Positions 36,934 to 45,401 of a DNA stretch of 64,000 nt are shown piece after piece. The notes beneath the pieces were generated by a model. It saw nothing but the letters and a program-made list of their open reading frames with translations. It ran no database searches and was not told the DNA's origin. Every line of letters starts with the position of its first letter. Position 1 is the first letter of the stretch. A program made the position numbers and the translations under genes. The DNA is from Peptoclostridium acidaminophilum DSM 3953 (GTDB lineage Bacteria > Bacillota > Clostridia > Peptostreptococcales > Peptostreptococcaceae): NCBI RefSeq assembly GCF_000597865.1, contig NZ_CP007453.1, positions 124,001 through 188,000 on the forward strand. Reading direction: 5' to 3'.

Positions 36934-38106
36934 ATGGAAACTAGATACCTAACAGCAGAAAGTGTATGTGAAGGCCATCCAGATAAGCTCTGCGACCTTA
37001 TAGCCGACAGTGTCCTGGACACTTGTTTGCGCAAGGACCGTGCTTCCCGCGTGGCTTGTGAAGTAATGGCAACAAAGGGAAAGATAATCGTAGCGGGCGA
37101 AATCACCTGTAGCGGTAAAGTTGATATCAAAAGAATAGTAAGATCCACTCTCCAAAATGTCGGATATGACCCAAGGAAGTTTCAAATACTTGTTTTTGTC
37201 CATAAACAAAGCCCAGATATCGCCAAGGGCGTGGATAATGCCTTAGAAGCAAGAAGCGGTGACACCTCCTGGTATAACACGCTGGGCGCTGGAGATCAGG
37301 GGACTATGTACGGCTATGCTACCAATGAAACAAGGCAGATGCTGCCTCTCCCTGTGGTTCTGGCCAATAGAATCACTAAGCGACTTGACCGGGTCAGACA
37401 CGACGGACTTATCAAGGGAATCAAACCAGATGGTAAGGCTCAGGTTACTGTGGAATACAAAGACGGGAAACCAAGCAGAGTCAAAACCATCATCGTCTCC
37501 GTGCAGCATGAGGCGTCAAAGACACTAGATGAGCTGAGTAAAGACATACATACTCATGTCCTCTGGAAATGCTTCGAGGACTTCCCCTTTGATGAAAACA
37601 CAGAAATCCTGATCAACCCATCTGGCCGATTTGTGGAAGGTGGACCTGCAGCAGATACTGGACTTACAGGCAGAAAGCTTATGGTTGACACCTACGGTGG
37701 CCTTGCTGCCCATGGTGGTGGAGCCTTTTGCGGGAAAGACCCTACAAAGGTTGACAGGTCAGCTGCCTACATGGCCAGGAATATTGCCAAGCACATCGTT
37801 TGGTGCGGACTTGCAGAACGCTGCCAGATCAATATCGCCTATGCCATTGGAAAAGCTGATCCCGTATCTGTCGAGGTCGATACTTTCGGGACTGGTAAGG
37901 TTTCAGATGAGATGCTTCAAAAAGCGATCCTTGAAGTCTGGTGCCTTCGCCCAGCTGCTATCATCGAGCTACTCAACCTGAGATTTCCACGATATGCCGA
38001 AACGGCTGTCTATGGGCATTTCTCATCCTGCCTATACCCTTGGGAGGATGTTAGCAAGTACAAGGAATTGAAAGAGGCGGTGATGAAGCTTGAGCAAGAC
38101 AACTAG
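36934..38106 (+). CDS. metK: Phage-encoded S-adenosylmethionine synthetase
   Basis: This 390-residue enzyme makes SAM from methionine and ATP. It has the family signatures: CEGHPDKLCDLIAD (residues about 12-25), GAGDQGTMYGYATNE, GGLAAHGGGAFCGKDPTKVD and RSAAYMARNIAKHIV. In cellular enzymes the cysteine in GAFCGKD is usually serine. It starts one base after terS and overlaps the methyltransferase gene by 17 bases, so it is part of the phage operon. It very likely supplies SAM to that enzyme, though it may act more broadly. No SAM riboswitch is seen ahead of it. Confidence 0.93.
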   Translation: METRYLTAESVCEGHPDKLCDLIADSVLDTCLRKDRASRVACEVMATKGKIIVAGEITCSGKVDIKRIVRSTLQNVGYDPRKFQILVFVHKQSPDIAKGVDNALEARSGDTSWYNTLGAGDQGTMYGYATNETRQMLPLPVVLANRITKRLDRVRHDGLIKGIKPDGKAQVTVEYKDGKPSRVKTIIVSVQHEASKTLDELSKDIHTHVLWKCFEDFPFDENTEILINPSGRFVEGGPAADTGLTGRKLMVDTYGGLAAHGGGAFCGKDPTKVDRSAAYMARNIAKHIVWCGLAERCQINIAYAIGKADPVSVEVDTFGTGKVSDEMLQKAILEVWCLRPAAIIELLNLRFPRYAETAVYGHFSSCLYPWEDVSKYKELKEAVMKLEQDN

Positions 38107-39334
38107 TGACATGAAGCTAGTGCCAATTCAGGAATTGGTGCCATATGTAAACAACGCAAGGACTCACTCGCCTGCACAGATCACGAAGCTACGTTCGAGC
38201 CTTCGTGAGTTCGGATTCGTCAATCCCATAATTGTGGATCGGGACTATAGTGTAATAGCTGGCCATGGCCGACTGCTTGCAGCCAAGGAAGAAGGCTTCA
38301 ACGAAGTGCCTTGTGTGTTTGTTGACTACCTGAGCGAAGCCCAAAAGAAAGCCTATATCATAGCTGACAACCGTTATGCAGAGGATGCTGGCTGGGATGA
38401 GGAGCTTTTAAGACTCGAGATTGAAAGTCTCCAAGGCATGGAATTCGATGTAGGTCTTCTCGGATTTGAGGCAGCTGAACTCAATAAGCTCCTAACCACT
38501 GAAGGTGATGTGAAAGAAGACGACTTCGATGTAGATGCAGAGCTACAAGAGCCTGCAATCACTAAAGCCGGAGATGTATGGCTTCTTGGAAGACACAGGC
38601 TGGTCTGCGGCGACAGCACAAAGCCTGAAACCTACAAAATCCTCATGGATGGTAAGAAAGCAAACCTAGCAGTGACCGATCCTCCTTACAACGTTAATTA
38701 CGAAGGAGCAGCCGGAAAAATCAAAAACGACAACATGGCTAATGAAGCGTTCTACTCTTACCTCTTCGATGCATTCAAAAACATGGAAGAGGTAATGGCT
38801 CAGGACGCTTCTATTTATGTTTTCCATGCAGACACTGAAGGCTTAAATTTCAGAAAGGCCTTCTCGGATGCGGGCTTTTATCTTTCCGGCACTTGCATCT
38901 GGAAAAAACAGAGTCTTGTCCTGGGCAGAGCCCCTTACCACTGGCAACATGAACCGGTGCTCTTTGGATGGAAGAAAAAAGGTAAACACATGTGGTATTC
39001 AGACCGCAAGCAGTCGACCATCTGGGAGTACGACAAGCCTAAGAAAAACGGAGACCACCCTACTATGAAACCAGTAGCCCTTATAGCCTATCCCATAACT
39101 AACTCCAGCATGTCAGGTTGCATCGTCCTCGATCCCTTTGGAGGCTCGGGATCGACCCTTATTGCCTGCGAACAAACGGACCGCATATGCTACACCATTG
39201 AGCTTGATGAAAAATTCTGTGATGTCATTGTTAAAAGGAGCCTCCAGCAGTTTGGTTCTGATGATCAGGTTTTCCTCCTACGCGATGGAGTAAAAAAAGC
39301 ATATAGTGAAGTAGTAAAAAATACTGATATTTAG
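38090..39334 (+). CDS. ParB-domain DNA methyltransferase (N4/N6)
   Basis: A 414-residue fusion. Residues about 10-95 form a ParB/Srx-like domain (NPIIVDRDYSVIAGHGRLLA). Residues from about 185 form an amino-methyltransferase with DPPYNVNYEG (motif IV) before DPFGGSGSTLIACEQTDR (motif I), the order of the beta class. It should methylate adenine or cytosine-N4 in phage DNA, likely as protection against host restriction. A TTG at 38090 or an ATG at 38111 could be the start. It is coupled to metK. Confidence 0.9.
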   Translation: MSKTTSDMKLVPIQELVPYVNNARTHSPAQITKLRSSLREFGFVNPIIVDRDYSVIAGHGRLLAAKEEGFNEVPCVFVDYLSEAQKKAYIIADNRYAEDAGWDEELLRLEIESLQGMEFDVGLLGFEAAELNKLLTTEGDVKEDDFDVDAELQEPAITKAGDVWLLGRHRLVCGDSTKPETYKILMDGKKANLAVTDPPYNVNYEGAAGKIKNDNMANEAFYSYLFDAFKNMEEVMAQDASIYVFHADTEGLNFRKAFSDAGFYLSGTCIWKKQSLVLGRAPYHWQHEPVLFGWKKKGKHMWYSDRKQSTIWEYDKPKKNGDHPTMKPVALIAYPITNSSMSGCIVLDPFGGSGSTLIACEQTDRICYTIELDEKFCDVIVKRSLQQFGSDDQVFLLRDGVKKAYSEVVKNTDI

Positions 39335-39418
39335 CCGTAAAAGCAACAGAATTAACTTGCTATTACACTCGGTTAGAGTGATATATGTGATAACCCAAAA
39401 AGAAAGGTGGTTAAGCAT

Positions 39419-40138
39419 ATGGAAATTAAATTCAACTGCACAAGCACCGAGCGTAAGGCTTTAGTCAGCGCCATTGGCGAACTGCTGGAGATAAAACCAG
39501 CATATCAAGGAGCACCAAGCTTCGCCTTCAAAATTGGAGGATTCATGGTAGACAAAAACAGTGAGCTTTTCTTCGATGAGCAAATCGACATCAGCGAAGT
39601 TGAGCTGCTCATCGAAAGGCTCGCAGAGCGCGGTTTTGAAGCTGAGGTTACAGAAAACCTTCAAGAGAAGGCTGCCTTAGAAGAAGTCAACGAGCCAACA
39701 CCCAACAAGGATAAAATCAATGATCTCGTAATTGAACTGCCAAGGGCAGCATTTACAGATAGCAGCTTTGCGAACCTAACACGGCTATTGGAAAGCAAGG
39801 AAGAACTCATCCAGAAGGCCCTCGGACTTGAGAAGCTGCCCGTTGAGATTACAGATGAAAAGGTCAGCTTCCCGTGGTTTTCATTTCCGATAAGTCCCGA
39901 GGAAATAAAGGCCTACTCCCACTTCATATACTCCCTTGCAAAACTATCCAAGGAACAAAAAAGGGTCACTGCAAAGGCCAAGGAAATCGAAAATGAGAAA
40001 TATGCCTTCCGATGCTTTCTTCTAAGACTTGGCTTCATAGGTGATGAATATAAAGCAGAGCGAAAAATCCTACTCTCCAAGCTGACAGGCAGCTCGGCTT
40101 TTAAAAGCGGCGAAACCAAGCAAAATGAGGCTGAATAG
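39419..40138 (+). CDS. Hypothetical prophage protein
   Basis: This 239-residue protein is seen in many Firmicutes prophages, where it is loosely called virulence-related. It has two parts: an N-terminal domain (MEIKFNCTSTERKALVSAIG) of about 80 residues, and a C-terminal domain of about 130 residues rich in lysine. The ATG at 39419 is behind AAAGGTGG. It lies in the methyltransferase to terminase interval. The function is unknown. Confidence 0.65.
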   Translation: MEIKFNCTSTERKALVSAIGELLEIKPAYQGAPSFAFKIGGFMVDKNSELFFDEQIDISEVELLIERLAERGFEAEVTENLQEKAALEEVNEPTPNKDKINDLVIELPRAAFTDSSFANLTRLLESKEELIQKALGLEKLPVEITDEKVSFPWFSFPISPEEIKAYSHFIYSLAKLSKEQKRVTAKAKEIENEKYAFRCFLLRLGFIGDEYKAERKILLSKLTGSSAFKSGETKQNEAE

Positions 40139-40139
40139 C

Positions 40140-40367
40140 ATGCGACCTATACATCCTAAAAGACTGCAGCAGCTTAAAAACAGCTTTGCACCTGGAACCA
40201 GGGTGAGGCTGCTTTACATGAATGATCCCTACACCAAACTCAGCTCCGGTGAACTTGGAACGGTAATCGGAGTCGATGACATTGGAACCATTCACGTTTC
40301 CTGGGACTGCGGCTCAAGCCTTGGCGTAGCATATGGCGAAGATTCCTGCGAAATAGTAAAAGACTAA
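40140..40367 (+). CDS. DUF4314 protein
   Basis: A 75-residue protein with the DUF4314 run (RVRLLYMNDPYTKLSSGELG followed by VGVDDIGTIHVSWDCG-like residues), probably a small beta-barrel. The start at 40140 follows the stop of the upstream gene; an in-frame ATG at 40125 overlaps it. It is conserved next to the methyltransferase genes of similar prophages. The function is unknown. Confidence 0.7.
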   Translation: MRPIHPKRLQQLKNSFAPGTRVRLLYMNDPYTKLSSGELGTVIGVDDIGTIHVSWDCGSSLGVAYGEDSCEIVKD

Positions 40368-40387
40368 GTCCGACAAAGGGGGACAAA

Positions 40388-40873
40388 ATGAAAGCGCATT
40401 TTGTTAGAAAAGCCAGTACCATAGACGACCTGAAGGGCTATGAAATGGAACGCGGCAGTAAGTTTGTTATTGAGGAAGTCGTTGAGCTTGAGCCAGATGA
40501 GTTCAACATATTTTCTAAGAACCTTTTAGATGACCATGATTTCATTGCTAAGCGTCTAGACAAGATGTTCATAGATGCTGACAATGTCTGGCACTGCCTT
40601 CTAGTCAAAGCAAAAAATGCAGATGAAGGCATACTAATTGAAAGCGAAAACTATGAGTACGCACGGTATTCATCCTACTATCCCGGTATAACAACCCCAA
40701 AACAGCAGCTAATTAAGCAGATTTTAGCCATCAGGGAAACTGGCGAGGCCAATATGTTCGACACCCTGATGGTCCAGCGGATGGCTTATGAGCGAGGTTA
40801 TTTCGAGCTTGTGACCTTCATTGAAGAATACAAGAAAGACTACTGCCACTTTATTCTCACCGGTGAATTATAA
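40388..40873 (+). CDS. DUF6329 / DUF5049-like protein
   Basis: This 161-residue protein has two parts. The N-terminal 100 residues include NIFSKNLLDDHDFIAKRLDK, and the C-terminal 55 residues (KQQLIKQILAIRETGEANMF) match the DUF5049 phrase I recall. It lies 20 bases after the DUF4314 gene. The large terminase gene follows. The function is unknown. Confidence 0.65.
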   Translation: MKAHFVRKASTIDDLKGYEMERGSKFVIEEVVELEPDEFNIFSKNLLDDHDFIAKRLDKMFIDADNVWHCLLVKAKNADEGILIESENYEYARYSSYYPGITTPKQQLIKQILAIRETGEANMFDTLMVQRMAYERGYFELVTFIEEYKKDYCHFILTGEL

Positions 40874-40947
40874 AATCCTAGCAATGACATACAAGAAGCC
40901 TTTCGGGGCTTCTTTTGTCTTTCAAAGGTTGAAGGAGGTGACCGCAT

Positions 40948-42549
40948 ATACGAAGGCTTAAGAAGTACAAACCAACTAGATTTATGAGTAAAGACTCTTA
41001 TTATGACAAAGAATCCGCAGATTATGCGGTAGGTTTCATCGAATGTTTGTCTCACACAAAAGGGACATGGTCAGGCAAAGCATTTGAGCTTATTGACTGG
41101 CAGGAGCAAATCATCCGAGACGTTTTTGGAACCATCAAGGCCAACGGATATCGGCAGTTCAATACAGCTTACGTGGAGATCCCCAAGAAGATGGGCAAAT
41201 CTGAGCTGGCCGCTGCTATAGCGCTCCTTCTCACCTGTGGCGATGGTGAAGAAAGGGCTGAGGTTTACGGATGCGCAGCCGATCGAAATCAGGCATCCAT
41301 CGTCTTTAATGTGGCGGCTGACATGGTGAGACTATGCCCGGCACTATCAAAGAGAGTGAAAATACTTGATTCACAAAAGAGATTGATTTATTTGCCGACA
41401 GGAAGTATCTATCAGGTGCTTTCCGCAGATGTTTCAAACAAGCATGGATTCAATACTCACGGCGTTGTTTTTGATGAGCTCCATACTCAGCCCAATCGAA
41501 AGCTTTTTGACGTCATGACCAAAGGCAGCGGCGATGCAAGAACTCAGCCGCTTTATTTCTTGATAACAACAGCTGGTAACGATACAAACAGTATCTGCTA
41601 TGAAATCCATCAAAAGGCACTAGACATTATTGATGGTAGAAAAATCGACCACACCTTCTATCCTGTGATTTATGGAGCGGATGAAGCCGATGACTGGACT
41701 GATCCAAAGGTCTGGAGAAAAGCAAATCCGTCGCTGGGAATCACTGTTGGAATAGATAAAGTTAAGGCTGCTTGTGAAAGCGCAAAGCAAAACCCTGCCG
41801 AAGAAAACAGCTTCAGGCAGCTTAGACTTAATCAATGGGTCAAGCAGGCAGTCCGTTGGATGCCCATGGACAAGTGGGACAAATGCTCCTACTCTGCTGA
41901 CCCGGATTCACTTGCTGGCCGCGTATGCTATGGCGGGCTTGATCTTTCAAGCACAACGGACATTACTGCCTTTGTACTGGTCTTTCCACCAAAAGACGAG
42001 GCTGACAAGTATGTCGTCCTTCCATACTTTTGGATACCAGAAGAAAATATGAGTCTGCGTGTTAGGCGTGACCATGTACCTTATGACATTTGGGAAAAAC
42101 AAGGATTCCTGCAGACCACCGATGGCAACGTTGTTCACTATGGCTTCATTGAAACTTTCATAGAAAAACTGGGAGAGAAATACAACATAAGAGAAATCGC
42201 ATTTGATAGGTGGGGCGCAGTGCAGATGGTGCAAAATCTGGAGGGAATGGGCTTTACAGTGGTTCCGTTCGGCCAAGGCTTCAAAGACATGTCCCCTCCA
42301 ACAAAAGAACTCATGAAACTGACGTTGGAAGAAAAGCTCTCCCATGGAGGGCATCCAGTGCTTCGCTGGATGATGGACAACATCTTTATCCGAACTGATC
42401 CAGCGGGGAACATCAAGCCAGACAAGGAAAAAAGCACTGAAAAAATCGATGGAGCGGTAGCTATGATAATGGCTTTGGATAGATCAATAAGGAATGAAGG
42501 TATTAGTGGCAAGTCGGTGTATGATGAGAGAGGAATACTAGTTTTATAG
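40948..42549 (+). CDS. terL: Phage terminase large subunit (start uncertain)
   Basis: The ATPase and nuclease of DNA packaging, family Terminase_1. Walker A-like VEIPKKMGKSE (residues about 55-65 from the ATG at 40984), HGVVFDELHTQPNR (Walker B) and the nuclease region FDRWGAVQMVQNLEGMG are present. The first ATG, 40984, has no ribosome site. A perfect AAGGAGGTGA lies at 40932-40941. An in-frame ATA at 40948 gives an N-terminal extension IRRLKKYKPTRF, which matches the family. Either ATA is used as a rare start or a small deletion has cut the original start GTGACCGCATATACG off. Confidence 0.85.
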   Translation: MRRLKKYKPTRFMSKDSYYDKESADYAVGFIECLSHTKGTWSGKAFELIDWQEQIIRDVFGTIKANGYRQFNTAYVEIPKKMGKSELAAAIALLLTCGDGEERAEVYGCAADRNQASIVFNVAADMVRLCPALSKRVKILDSQKRLIYLPTGSIYQVLSADVSNKHGFNTHGVVFDELHTQPNRKLFDVMTKGSGDARTQPLYFLITTAGNDTNSICYEIHQKALDIIDGRKIDHTFYPVIYGADEADDWTDPKVWRKANPSLGITVGIDKVKAACESAKQNPAEENSFRQLRLNQWVKQAVRWMPMDKWDKCSYSADPDSLAGRVCYGGLDLSSTTDITAFVLVFPPKDEADKYVVLPYFWIPEENMSLRVRRDHVPYDIWEKQGFLQTTDGNVVHYGFIETFIEKLGEKYNIREIAFDRWGAVQMVQNLEGMGFTVVPFGQGFKDMSPPTKELMKLTLEEKLSHGGHPVLRWMMDNIFIRTDPAGNIKPDKEKSTEKIDGAVAMIMALDRSIRNEGISGKSVYDERGILVL

Positions 42550-42744
42550 TTAAAATGAATGGCTTAATTAAAATGGGAATGTATTTTTAGGGATGAGTTT
42601 GTTTATAATATTGAATTCTGAGAAACACTTCTATACAATCGAGTTAAGAGCAAGTATAAACCTTTGCGCTTGAATTGTTTTATATACAAAAGGATTAATT
42701 GCGAGAACACCGCTAGGTAATAGCGACAAGGAGTGATTTGGATA

Positions 42745-43374
42745 ATGCTTGATATTGATCATGTGCTAGGGATGTTGTTTTCTGAGAATCGTATATTTGT
42801 ATCAGAGGCTGATTTTCAGTTCGCATTAGCATGGAAAATAAAAGAACTCTATCCTGATTTATCAATCAGATTAGAGTATATACCATGGGATTTTGATAAG
42901 TCCATGCATATTGATATTGTTATATTCAAAGAAAATAGGATGGTAGCTATCGAGTTGAAGTACAAGACAAAGCAAAAAAGCATGATCTTTAATGGTGAAA
43001 CTATCTCGTTAAAAGGTCATTCTGCTCAAGATTGTGGTAGATATGATTTTCTATACGATATTCAAAGAATGGAAAGCATTATGGAAAGCAATTATAAAGT
43101 TGAAAATGCTTACGCAATAATGCTGACCAATGATTCAGGATATTGGAATAAGTCAAATAGAACGGGAACCAATTCGCCTCCTGCTGATGATGAGTTTCGT
43201 ATTCATGAGGGAGCAGTAGTATCCGGTAGATGCAGTTGGAAAAGTCATGCAGGAGCTGGAACTCGCAAAAATAGAGAGAAGGATATTCAGCTTAAAAATA
43301 CATATGAGGTTAAGTGGAAAGAATATCTACCAGTTTCAGAGTGTCTATTCAAATATACAATTATTTCAATTTGA
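42745..43374 (+). CDS. Accessory PD-(D/E)XK nuclease-like protein between terL and portal
   Basis: This 209-residue protein is not a head gene. It carries HIDIVIFKENRMVAIELKYK (residues about 52-72), the D...E-x-K signature of restriction-nuclease folds. After it no other known domain is seen. It lies in a 890-base gap that splits terL from portal, is AT-richer than its neighbours, and has AAGGAGTG for translation. An inverted repeat CGCTA-GGTAA-TAGCG (42711-42725) lies ahead of it and a terminator at 43390-43414 behind it. It may be self-standing cargo, for example a nuclease against competing phages. Confidence 0.7.
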   Translation: MLDIDHVLGMLFSENRIFVSEADFQFALAWKIKELYPDLSIRLEYIPWDFDKSMHIDIVIFKENRMVAIELKYKTKQKSMIFNGETISLKGHSAQDCGRYDFLYDIQRMESIMESNYKVENAYAIMLTNDSGYWNKSNRTGTNSPPADDEFRIHEGAVVSGRCSWKSHAGAGTRKNREKDIQLKNTYEVKWKEYLPVSECLFKYTIISI

Positions 43375-43389
43375 TTTGAATGTTAGACC

Positions 43390-43414
43390 GCATCTCCATA
43401 CGAGATGCTTTTTT
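43390..43414 (+). terminator. Terminator after the first accessory gene
   Basis: GCATCTC and GAGATGC pair around CATAC and are followed by six T. It is 15 bases beyond the accessory gene and 28 bases before the portal start, so it isolates the cargo gene from the late operon. Confidence 0.82.
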
Positions 43415-43442
43415 CATGCCCATTTTCAGGAGGTGAAGGCAT

Positions 43443-44678
43443 TTGAAAATACCCATAATATCAAAGATTTTCAGGTCAAGGGCAGACCCGACAAATACCG
43501 CATGGCAAAGCGCCTACAGTTTCTTCTTTGGTCCTACATCAAGTGGCAAGATAGTCAATGAAAGAACTGCCATGCAGACAACGGCTGTGTATTCGTGCGT
43601 GAGAATCTTGGCTGAAACCATAGCGTCACTCCCACTGCATACTTACAGAAGAACAGAAAGAGGCAAGGAAAAAGCATCAGACCACCATCTATACTATCTG
43701 CTCCATGATGAGCCAAACCCTGAGATGACTTCATTTGTGTTTAGAGAAACACTCATGGGTCATCTTTTGCTTTGGGGGAATGCATACGCTCAGATTATCA
43801 GGGATGGCAGGGGGAAAGTAGTGGCGCTTTATCCTCTAATGCCTGATAAGATGTCAGTCCATAGAAGCGATAATGGCGAAATTTATTACAGCTATAGCAA
43901 GGAAGGCAGGGAGCACACCCTTCGCTATTGGGAAGTGCTGCACATTCCAGGTCTTGGTTTTGACGGACTTGTAGGGCATTCCCCAATAGCTATGGCTAAA
44001 AATGCAATAGGCATGGCAATAGCTACGGAAGAGTATGGAGCAGCCTTTTTCAACAACGGGGCCAATCCCGGAGGAGTGCTTGAGCATCCCGGAATTTTAA
44101 AGGATCCTGCCAAGGTTAGAGACAGCTGGAACAGCGTTTATGGAGGAAGCGGGAATGCCCACAAAGTGGCTGTTCTTGAGGAAGGTATGAGCTTCAAGCC
44201 TATTGGAATACCTCCGGAGCAGGCACAGTTCTTGCAGACCAGGAAGTTTCAAATAAACGAAATTGCCCGTATATTCAGGATTCCGCCCCATATGATAGGG
44301 GACCTTGAAAAGTCCAGCTTTTCAAACATAGAGCAGCAGTCGCTGGAATTTGTGAAATACACCCTAGATCCTTGGGTGGTCCGACTGGAGATGGCCATGA
44401 AAAAAGCTCTATTGTCTCCAGTCGAAAAGAAGGATTACTTTATAAAGTTCAACGTTGACGGACTTCTTCGTGGAGACTATGCATCGAGGATGCAGGGCTA
44501 CAGCATAGGTATTCAAAACGGATTTTTAAGCCCTAATGATGTAAGAGCGCTGGAGGACATGAACACCATCGAGCATGGAGATGTGTATGCAGTCAACGGC
44601 AACATGCTGAAGCTCGAAGACATAGGCGCTTACGCCAAGAAGGAACTAAATAGTGAAGGGGAAGGAGGAAAAGAATAG
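43443..44678 (+). CDS. Phage portal protein, HK97 type
   Basis: A 411-residue portal, the ring through which DNA enters the head. It has the typical start of an HK97-type portal (AMQTTAVYSCVRILAETIAS), then LHDEPNPEMTSFVFRETLMG and LLWGNAYAQIIRDGRGKVVA. FQINEIARIFRIPPHMIGDL follows in the crown and clip region. The start is a TTG at 43443 behind AGGAGGTG. The protease gene begins at the next base. Confidence 0.93.
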   Translation: MKIPIISKIFRSRADPTNTAWQSAYSFFFGPTSSGKIVNERTAMQTTAVYSCVRILAETIASLPLHTYRRTERGKEKASDHHLYYLLHDEPNPEMTSFVFRETLMGHLLLWGNAYAQIIRDGRGKVVALYPLMPDKMSVHRSDNGEIYYSYSKEGREHTLRYWEVLHIPGLGFDGLVGHSPIAMAKNAIGMAIATEEYGAAFFNNGANPGGVLEHPGILKDPAKVRDSWNSVYGGSGNAHKVAVLEEGMSFKPIGIPPEQAQFLQTRKFQINEIARIFRIPPHMIGDLEKSSFSNIEQQSLEFVKYTLDPWVVRLEMAMKKALLSPVEKKDYFIKFNVDGLLRGDYASRMQGYSIGIQNGFLSPNDVRALEDMNTIEHGDVYAVNGNMLKLEDIGAYAKKELNSEGEGGKE

Positions 44679-45389
44679 ATGAAGTTTTGGAACTGGATAA
44701 AAAACGAAGATGGAAGAACCCTATATCTTGACGGCTACATAGCCCAGGAGAGCTGGTTTGAGGACGAAGTGTCTCCAAAGGAATTTAGAGCCGAGCTTGA
44801 ATCGGCCAAGGATGACATAATTCTTTGGATCAACTCGCCAGGTGGCGACTGCTTTGCCGCCAGCCAGATATATACAATGCTGAAGGAATATCCGGGCAAG
44901 GTCAGCGTCAAAATTGACGGAATAGCGGCCAGCGCAGCATCAGTTATTGCAATGTCGGGAGACGAGGTGCTGATGTCTCCAACATCAATGCTCATGCTCC
45001 ATAACCCGAGCACTTTTATATGGGGAGAGGAAGCCGACATGAAGCGCGGAATTGAAATGTTCTCAGAGGTGAAGGAGAGCATTATCAATGCGTATGAAGC
45101 AAAGACTGGTCTTTCGAGACAAGAAATCTCGCAGATGATGGACAGGGAAACGTGGATGAGTGCCAACAAGGCCCAATTAATGGGATTTTGCGACAAGGTG
45201 CTCTATACAGAGAATGAAGCAGTGCCTGAAGCCTTGATGAATGGTTTTATGTTCGACAAGGTCACTGTCACAAACAATTTTATGGGAAAATTCCAAAAGA
45301 TGAAAAAGAAGGATGAAGCGCAAATAAAAGAATTTCTAGTTGGAACCCCATACGACTATCTGGCCAAAAGGCTGGAGCTACTTAAATAG
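44679..45389 (+). CDS. ClpP-type head maturation protease
   Basis: A 236-residue serine protease of the ClpP fold. It shows the oxyanion loop WINSPGGDCFAASQIY, the catalytic serine in IDGIAASAASVIAMSG (residue about 90), and the histidine in MLMLHNPSTFIWGE. It cleaves the scaffold part of the capsid protein and itself during head assembly. It lies between portal and capsid genes, the usual HK97 layout. Confidence 0.93.
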   Translation: MKFWNWIKNEDGRTLYLDGYIAQESWFEDEVSPKEFRAELESAKDDIILWINSPGGDCFAASQIYTMLKEYPGKVSVKIDGIAASAASVIAMSGDEVLMSPTSMLMLHNPSTFIWGEEADMKRGIEMFSEVKESIINAYEAKTGLSRQEISQMMDRETWMSANKAQLMGFCDKVLYTENEAVPEALMNGFMFDKVTVTNNFMGKFQKMKKKDEAQIKEFLVGTPYDYLAKRLELLK

Positions 45390-45401
45390 GAGGCATGTTA
45401 A

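Noticed and set aside
43247-43561. Plus-strand frame overlapping the first accessory gene and portal start
   Set aside because: It crosses the terminator, lacks a ribosome site and overlaps two real genes in other frames.
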